Below the pieces are notes generated by a model, which did no database searches, was not told the origin of the DNA, and was given only the letters and a program-made list of their open reading frames with translations. A program made the translations under genes and the position numbers. Positions 56,901 through 64,000 of a DNA stretch of 64,000 bases are shown here, in pieces. The first letter of the stretch is position 1, and each line of letters opens with the position of its first letter. The stretch is from Emydura subglobosa (Eukaryota > Chordata > Testudines > Chelidae): contig ML680053.1 in NCBI GenBank assembly GCA_007922225.1, positions 14,143,877 through 14,207,876 on the forward strand, in the 5' to 3' direction.

Positions 56901-59828
56901 CTTTTTGTCGCAAGTAGTTCCCCCACTTGGCTCAACATAGGTTGAGCCAAAAAGGCAAGATATTAACATTACATCTATTCCTTTTCTATTCCTTTTTCCC
57001 AACTAAGAAATACTCTGTGTGTGTGTGAGACATACATACATAAAATATATGGCAGCATGTTCATTGTTTCCTTTTACAGTAATTAAATAGACTCAAACAC
57101 TCTTTGCAAGGCAAGAATGCCTTAGTTCGGCAGACTGCAGTTTATGCCAGTTTTAAAATTATTACTTGGATTACAGTGCATACTGTGGAAAGTTACTTGT
57201 TTCCACAGAGACCAGTTTAACTGCGGGGGATATGTATGCACTGAATCTATCCTATACTGTGCATACTTACAAAGGTGCTTACAGAAGCACATGCGATATT
57301 ATTTCTTCTTTAAGTATATTGTACAACAAGAAAAAGTTTTATTGTTCTGTCTAGTGGAAAATTTAGTTGTTGATTGTTTTTATCTAAGGTTATCAGAAAA
57401 CGAGTGATTACACACAAGGATAGCCTACAAGGCTTTTAAACTTATCCTTTATAATTATAATCCAATCGTAAGAATAAGTGTGTATGATATACTGAAACAT
57501 GCAAAATGTTGTGGGAGGAATGAAACCTTTACTTAAACCCAAGCAACAGCAAATGCTGTTTGGACTGTATCACTGTGATCTTTATACAGTAGAAACCTGT
57601 TAAATCCATAACCGTGACGAGCAAAGAAATGTTTTGCACATGTCCATCCTTTTAAAAGCTCTTAGTTCAAGAGGGCTCTGTTTTATGAAACATATTCTAG
57701 CTTCACAGAACAAAAGTGTATGCACTTACTATAGATGGATCCCTTTGACTGTTACCCATTCTGTTTATTTTGGTGGTTTGGTAGTAACATTTTTAAATGT
57801 TGTATTGCTTTCTTGGATACTACATTTGAAATGCTCTATCTTATTTATTCACTTACAGTTTTTGGTTCTCTGTGTAGACAGTGTATCCTTTTAAATGCTT
57901 TTGTTTCATCTCTTTTAAAATGATCAGTAGCAGATTCAGCTGAGCAAGCTCCTTTACTAATCTTACTTTGCCTTGAGTCTTGTCTGTGCATATTTAAATA
58001 ACTAGAAATTCTGCTAATTGCCCAGTGGTTTCAGTTTGCAGTGCTTTAACATCCAAGGTGTGAAGAAAGAGTCAGAGGGCCCGTCTAAAAGCATGCATTT
58101 CTTCATTTACAATAGCTGGAGTTTTTTTAAAGTCATTACAAAATGGGATGGATATTTGCTAACATATGCTCTGTGGCTGTATTTCCCCACGATTGCTGCA
58201 TTTTATTAGTACAAAGAAAACAGTCATTTTAGATAACAGGTTTCCACTGACGTCCTTTTTAGACTATAGAAATGAAGAAGCAGTAATAAGTTAAAAATTG
58301 GCATCTGCTAATTATGCTGAATACAGATTGTGAGCTCTTTGCAAGTCTTCCCTTGCTTTAATGTTGTTAGCATATTTTAGCACTGGCAACCAAGAGAAAG
58401 CAACTTGAATGTTCCCACATAAAAATGATGACTGGTGAAGAAAAGTGAATTTTTTTTTTTTTTTTTTTATGTTTGTGTTCTCTCTCCAGGATGGAAGGGC
58501 ATCATATGGCCATGGAATTGTTTAAAGATTCCTCGTGATTCATTTTGACTCCCATTGACATGTACATAACTTTCAGGCATGAAACTTAGTCCTCAAACTA
58601 GGTTAAAACTTGAGAATTTGTGATGTTCTTGGTTGTTGAATATATGATTCTGTTGTGCTTCCTGAAGGGAAAAAAAAGTGTTTATTTTTATCTTATCTGC
58701 AAGTATTTATAGTAAAGGATTCCTTTGACCACCTAATCCCAAAATCTGTGCCTATGCAGCTACCACTAAATTTAAGGAGTATCCTTTCCACCTCAGAAGT
58801 CATGATTTGGCCCCTCTGCTCTCTCACTGTGTAACAACAGCCCTAGTCTGTGGGATTGAATTGAGTGCTTCTGTGTTTAAAATCATAATGTCCATTGCTT
58901 GTGGTAAAGGACCACGTTTGGAGGCAGCAGCAGAGGATTCATAAACCTCTTGTGTGGTTAAGCCACTAGAGGGGGGGAAAGAGCCGCACTATTTTAGTGT
59001 GGGTTATAGCAGAGTACCGAGTTTCTCTGAGCTAGGGATTAGTTTTCTGTATATTGCTGTCCCTTGTCCTGCCCCACTCTGCGTAGGTTGTATGTCATCA
59101 GCACCACTTTTGTACTTTTAGGGTTGTTCAGGTCAGGGCATTGTGTATCTCACACATACCCACCCTACATTCTGGGCCACGCACATTTATTTAACTGCTT
59201 CCAAACTCCGTCTTAGTTATTCATAGGATGGAGCCATTCTTGAAGAGACTAGGAGAACAGTTTTTGCTTAAGCTATAAAACTACTATGCCATCTGCTAAC
59301 CCCCATGAGGCTGGCTGTTTCTGTGATTCAACCAGTCTGCTGTGATAGATGGTGTGGGAGCTGGATTGTGGGCAATGGCTGGATGAGCTAAAGGGTTGAT
59401 AAAGGTCTCTGGTGCTTCCATATCTTGATTGTTGGCGTGAGTGTAGTTCTCAATGGTAATTGGCCAAAATTGTTACTAACTGTTGTCCTAATGGCTTGCT
59501 GATATAAATTGGTGGACAGTTCTTAGTGTACAGATGTGTATATCACCAAGCAACTACCACAGCTGGCACTAATTCATGGCACTGTCTCCCTTGTCTGTGT
59601 TCAGAGAGGCAAAAGGCTGACTGGAGATAGAAGAACTTCCCTGCAGTGGTGTCTCCAGGTCAGGGTTGAGGCTCATCGCAAGGGCACTGTGAGAATCTTG
59701 TGTTCCGAGTTTTTACATGTTACAGTTGTGTCTTCATCTTTACTCAAATATGGGCCTAATTTTGCTGAAAATAGTCCCTGTTTTTGAACAAGATGTCACA
59801 AATTTGAGCTCAAAATGGGATTTTCTCT

Positions 59829-59830
<2 letters not shown>
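53926..59830. other. Long AT-rich non-coding stretch
   Basis: No repeat family was recognised over most of it. 55200-55640 has a low-repeat, homeobox-site-rich look (ATTGATTGATC, TAATCGTTAATGC), which could be a conserved non-coding element. A pyrimidine tract ending TTATATAAG at about 56494 and AAAAGGTAAGGG at 56709-56720 bracket a possible non-coding exon. A T19 run lies at 58450-58468. None is proved. Confidence 0.35.

Positions 59831-59861
<31 letters not shown>
59831..59861. repeat. (GT)15 microsatellite
   Basis: Fifteen uninterrupted GT units followed by GAAAGAGAGA. Confidence 0.98.
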
Positions 59862-59866
<5 letters not shown>

Positions 59867-60075
59867 GAGAAATAGAATATTTTTTTCAGATAAATGTGAA
59901 AATACCCTGCTTTCAGTTTAATTGCAAAAAATGTCTCTCTCTACTGGGAATTCAGCACCTTTCATGAGCATTGATGGCCTAGCCCTCCTCCATTGCTCTT
60001 ACGAGGAGCCCTTTGAAATCAATGGGAATATTTGTGAGAATTACGGTTGTAGACTGTAGCCTTAATTTCACTTAA

Positions 60076-60150
60076 AGGGACTGATCCAAAGTCCATTGAA
60101 ATTAATGGGAGGCTTTTCTTTGACTTCGATAGACTTTGGATCACGCCCTA
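60076..60150. repeat. Palindromic (fold-back) element, clear copy
   Basis: GGGACTGATCCAAAGTCCAT on the left is mirrored by GATAGACTTTGGATCACGCC on the right, with two mismatches over 19 nt. The centre has CCATTGAAATTAATGGGAGG. This is one of the best-preserved palindromes of the family. Confidence 0.8.
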
Positions 60151-60274
60151 ATAATGTGTGTGTTTGTGTGTGTCAATGCAAGCACACACAAATGCGTTGG
60201 GATCATTATATTTCTAAGATAATATACAATGTTTAAATTAAAAATATTCAAAACTTTAAAATATTGTCCTCCAT

Positions 60275-60348
60275 GGGCCCCAGTCCAACTCCCACTGAAG
60301 TCAATGAAAAATTCCCATGTATTTCAATGGGCGTTGGATCAAGCCCTA
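60275..60348. repeat. Palindromic (fold-back) element, second copy
   Basis: GGGCCCCAGTCCAACTCCCA on the left is mirrored by TGGGCGTTGGATCAAGCCCT on the right. The centre contains CACTGAAGTCAATG and TTTCAATGGG. It lies about 125 bp from the preceding copy and shares its plan but not its arm sequence. Confidence 0.75.
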
Positions 60349-61045
60349 TAAACCAAAGAGCATTTTTATAATGAAGTGTTTTTCTCTGCCTTCCCTTCCC
60401 TCACAAGTAAATAAAAGATCAGTTTTTCTGCATGGGAACGTTGAAGTTTAAACTGACACAACTAAGTGACCTAAAGACAGGGTTATTGCATAAATAAAAT
60501 ATGCAGGGTTTGGTTGTTTGAACTGCATTAGCATTATAATGGTGAACTGCATGGTGAGTTGGTTAAGGTGGCCAGGCAGAACTGGGGGGGTGCTTGTTCT
60601 GTGGAAATCCTAAGAATTGGAAATTCTTTTCTGAGCCATAAATAAATAAACCTGTGTCCTGACCAATTAATGAATACAGAAGTCTGGACAACTTTGAGCC
60701 ATTTAGGGTGTTTTAAAAAACCTTTTTGGTACTTTTGTTATTGTTGTTCATCTCCATGTTCTGACTTAGTTATTTTAGCTGAAAGAAACAGATAAATACA
60801 TTTTCCATCACAGTGCCATGTTAGAGGTGTAATTGGTGCTACCTCCCACTTCTAATCCAGCATGCGTTGTGCTGAAACTCTTGCCTCTGAAACATATAAT
60901 CTTTTGGAAACAACTAGGAATCCCAGACAGCTTAGCACAGAGACTGGTGCTGCCAGGTAAGGAATATTGTCCCTTGGGAATCCTCTTTCAGCTGCCGGTG
61001 CTCGTTATCCCTCAGACACCAAGTTGATTAGCAGTCAGCAATAAT
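60349..61045. other. Non-coding stretch, nothing identified
   Basis: No recognised gene or element. Confidence 0.45.
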
Positions 61046-61050
61046 ACTGT

Positions 61051-61400
61051 GAACATATATAGTGCGTTTCATCAAGGGATCTCAAAGTGCTTTACAGACT
61101 TAAACTAATTAAACCTCACAACATCCCTGTGAGGCAGGTAAGCATTAACCACAATTTACAGATAAATAAAATGAAGCACAGAGAGGAGTTAATAGCCGGA
61201 TCTTTTTCATGGAACTGAGCGTCTGACATTCCCACTGAAGTGAAGTGAACAAGAAATACAGCTGATCAGTACCTTTGAAAATCAGGCCATAAATGCCTTG
61301 GCTGAGGGGACACAGAAAGTGAGTTGGAGAGTTAGGAAGAAAATAGACAAGTCCTGACTCTCAATTCTGAGGTCTAACCACTAGAACATTTGTACCCCCA
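61051..61400 (-). repeat. CORE-SINE-like repeat interrupted by a fold-back
   Basis: ATATAGTGCGTTTCATCAAG and ATCTCAAAGTGCTTTACAG lead into AATGAAGCACAGAGAGGAGT. After the inserted palindrome the phrase resumes as TGCCTTGGCTGAGGGGACAC, GAAAGTGAGTTGG and TGACTCTCAATTCTGAGGTC, which is the reverse of a MIR-like core and head. Confidence 0.55.
61195..61288. repeat. Palindromic element inserted in a SINE
   Basis: CCGGATCTTTTTCATGGAAC on the left is mirrored by GTACCTTTGAAAATCAGGCC on the right, with CATTCCCACTGAAGTG in the middle. The flanks belong to one SINE phrase. Confidence 0.55.
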
Positions 61401-63085
61401 GGAAATACAGGCATGGGAAATATCTCTGTTTTGCCCTGGTCTGAATAGAGTCTTCTTGCTGAGACTTTTTTAGTTAACTGTACTTGTACCCTCTGTCATC
61501 ATCAAAACAACACAATTGCTATTTCATACCAATAAATTGGTCCTTATAAATATATATGTCCAATATGGAGACAGTGCAAGATTCACCCCAATTCAATACA
61601 TGGAGGTAACTTCACTACAGAGTTCCCTGTTTGCACTTCCCTGCCCTGATTTTTTAGCTGCTTCTTGCAACTATGAAATCATTTCCAAAACTGAAGAACT
61701 CTTGGAAGAGGGAGTGAGGAAAAACAACTCAGTTTAATAACCTGGAAGAAAGACTCAGATTAATGGATGTATGAAGCATAAAGAAGATAGATATGGGAAG
61801 GGAATGAAATTCTTTTCCTTGCACACGTATCCATCCACCAAGTCAGAGGTATTGTTGGAACAATGAAAAGATGAAAGATGCAGCAAAACAAACTTTGGTT
61901 TAGAAAGGAACAAAATTCGCCCCTGTGGAAGAGAGAGAGTGCTCACTGTGAGCTTCTAGGGAAAGAATGAAGTCCATGTCTTTGGTCTGCTAGAGACAGG
62001 AATTCCCCATGGATGTCTGATCATTATTTGTAACAGCAAAGAAAATAAGGGTTTACAGATTCAATGTAAGACTCAATGACTGTATGAGTCAGCCTGCTCT
62101 TACTGAAATAAGGCGGCTCCTATGACCCCTCAATATGGAAAAGGCTCTTTGAGCTGCTGTCCACATGGTCCATTAATGACTGGTGTTGAAATAGGCTCAA
62201 CAGCTTGGCATGTGTGCATTACTGGAAAGTAAGACATCTTCACTGGTTACTTTCCAGATCAGTTACGGGTGGGTTCTTAAACTGGAATCTTCCTTTTTCA
62301 TATGATTATATGGAGGGAGATACAGCTAAGGGCCATAAGATATCTGCAGTATATCTTCATAAATTAGTGTGGGACTGGAACTAGGTTACCGGATCCCAGA
62401 GCAGAGGAAGTTATGGACAGTTGCTGTTTTTTGACGTTCCTGGTTCGGTGTTCCCAATAATTCCCACATTGTGGTAGTCTGAATAGTAAGGGAGATGTTA
62501 AGTTGAGTGGAATTGTCTGGGTTTCTGCCTTCACCAGTCTTACTGTTAGGTAGACAAAGGAAGAACTTAATGGAGAAATGGATGATCTGTATTGGACAGT
62601 ACAAATGAGGTGTGGGTTAGCTAGCCCAGATAGCTTGGCCTAGCAGTTATGTTTAAGAATAGATTTTGGGGAAAATCAGGTAATTAGGGGACTATGAGCA
62701 TGACTTCAGCAATTAACATGTAGTACAGGAAATACGAATAGGGCATGTGTAACAAATGAGATATTTTGAGAAAGTTAGAGGAAAAAGGAGTTACTGGGGA
62801 AGCTATGGGTTTAATTTCTAGTACCTTTAACAAAAGTTTTTTTTGGTATAGTAACCTAATAAAAGATTAATCAAGCGAGATCAGCTAGTATGGCATAAAG
62901 GCATAAATGTCAAAAAACAGAGCCGTTTTAGATCACTAAGCATTTGAGACAAAGCAGTTTGTGATGGAGAGAAGAGATTAGTGGATTGCTACAAGAATCA
63001 GCATTTGGGCTCGATTGTCAGATTTACATATCACTAATGTGGAAGAAGAAATGTTCAGTAAGGAGACAAATTTTACTGATAGTAC
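61401..63085. other. AT-rich non-coding stretch, nothing identified
   Basis: No recognised gene or repeat; purine-rich near 62700-63080, possibly the upstream part of the ancient CR1 copy that follows. Confidence 0.4.
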
Positions 63086-63089
63086 AAGC

Positions 63090-63560
63090 GGGGAAGCAGC
63101 AAAATTCAAAGATGGATAATCTTAATACAAGAAGCCAAAAGAGCACAGCGGATAAATTGTCTTCAGAATAGAATGTACAGGTAATGAGGCTATGACCTTA
63201 TATGTGGAAAAGGGATAATATAGCCTCCAAGAGCTGTCAGTGAAAAAACACTAAATAGGAGGAAAGATATGGGGTTAGGCTGGCTAAGACTTGTAACATA
63301 AGAGCAGCAAAAGGACAGTTCTCTGACAGAATAAGTCTTTGAATAGGAGTCTTGGGCAGCTTGTGCTAGCACTTAACTATATGTTTTGGAGGCCATATTT
63401 GAAATATTGTATGGAATTTTGGCTAGATTCTTATATAAAGGGTATTGCAGATGTGGAAATGATGCAGTAAGATAAACTTGGAATTCTGTAGGGATGTAAA
63501 GGTCAGAGAAAGATGAGATTACTGAAGAAGTTGGAATTCTGAGGTGTATATACACAACAA
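63090..63560 (+). pseudogene. Ancient CR1/L3-like LINE fragment, RT C-terminal region
   Basis: GAGGCCATATTTGAAATATT with GTATGGAATTTTGG (63390-63422) corresponds to the CR1 phrase encoding [11 protein letters not shown] in copy A. The next piece, GGTATTGCAGATGTGGAAAT with GATGCAG, fits the 'KDVDKLERVQ' position. Flanking sequence aligns only loosely. It is much older than the other CR1 copies and carries many stops. Confidence 0.5.
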
Positions 63561-64000
63561 AGCAGTGTCAGCGCTAAAAGTAGAGGAAAGAACGGTTGGG
63601 TCAATGAACATCGCTGAATTTCTTTAAACTAAGGTTGCTATATGGAGTACGCTTCTTGGACAGTGAAGAGAGCAAATAAACATTTTCCTAAACTGAGCTT
63701 GAGAAACATTTCAATAACAGAAACAAGTGCTAACCCCAAAAGTGCAGATCAATTTCAAGTTGGCTTCCTGATCTTAAAAGTGCTCATGGTCCTAGAAAAT
63801 AGCACTGCATGTGGAATAAAAATGATGGGAAATAAGTATTTTGTTTTTAAATTACTTCCAATAAATGCAGCTGTAACTCAGCCCATGAATAGGCTAATTG
63901 CTCCGTAATAAAGAAATACATTTCAGATGACTAGGTTCTATAGAACTCCTGTGGAAGGTTGTAAAATTTCTACTGATGCACATTTCAGCATGGCTTTGAA
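63561..64000. other. Non-coding stretch, nothing identified
   Basis: AT-rich; the window ends without a recognised feature. Confidence 0.4.

Overview
This window looks like non-coding DNA from a sauropsid vertebrate, most probably a turtle. I find no host protein-coding gene, tRNA or rRNA that I can support. The lineage call rests on the mix of repeats: two little-decayed CR1 LINEs whose 3' ends carry the CATAGAAT-type tail of bird, crocodilian and turtle CR1; a near full-length DIRS tyrosine-recombinase retrotransposon; a Tx1-type LINE fragment; CORE/MIR-like SINEs; many short palindromic elements; and several non-autonomous DNA transposons. Young CR1 together with DIRS and Ty3/Gypsy fits turtles better than birds or crocodilians. 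This is inference from remembered repeat families; no search was run.

Layout. 1-14 kb is AT-rich DNA holding a MITE (2.16-2.44 kb), an old CR1 3' end (3.8-4.05 kb), a long-armed hairpin (5.13-5.25 kb), a decayed Ty3/Gypsy integrase (8.06-8.77 kb, minus) abutting an old CR1 reverse-transcriptase fragment (8.78-9.59 kb), and a hAT MITE with an 8-bp target duplication (11.03-11.42 kb). 14.3-17.9 kb is CR1 copy A (plus) with an ORF1 esterase remnant and a broken ORF2. 18-25 kb holds scattered SINE, fold-back and hAT fragments. 25.06-27.72 kb is a GC-rich composite with hAT-like ends, into which a Tx1-type LINE inserted with an internal inversion. 28.5-28.9 kb is a three-deep nest of SINE, fold-back and CR1. 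29.76-35.24 kb is a DIRS element with both inverted terminal repeats and an internal complementary region, but dead coding frames. 35.69-38.68 kb is CR1 copy B (minus), truncated just after ORF1 and otherwise almost open through ORF2. 38.7-64 kb is mostly unique-looking AT-rich DNA with two MITEs, several SINEs, a hairpin carrying POU-octamer motifs (44.05-44.12 kb), two fold-backs near 60.1-60.3 kb and an ancient CR1-like fragment near 63.1-63.6 kb.

How the parts relate. The coding capacity seen here belongs to mobile elements, and none of it looks functional now: each long frame has at least one stop or frameshift. The interest lies in nesting and insertion signatures (target duplications, a twin-priming-like inversion, recurrent insertion of palindromes into one part of a SINE) and in palindromes that no coding feature explains. 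The window is probably intergenic or intronic; no exon could be proved.
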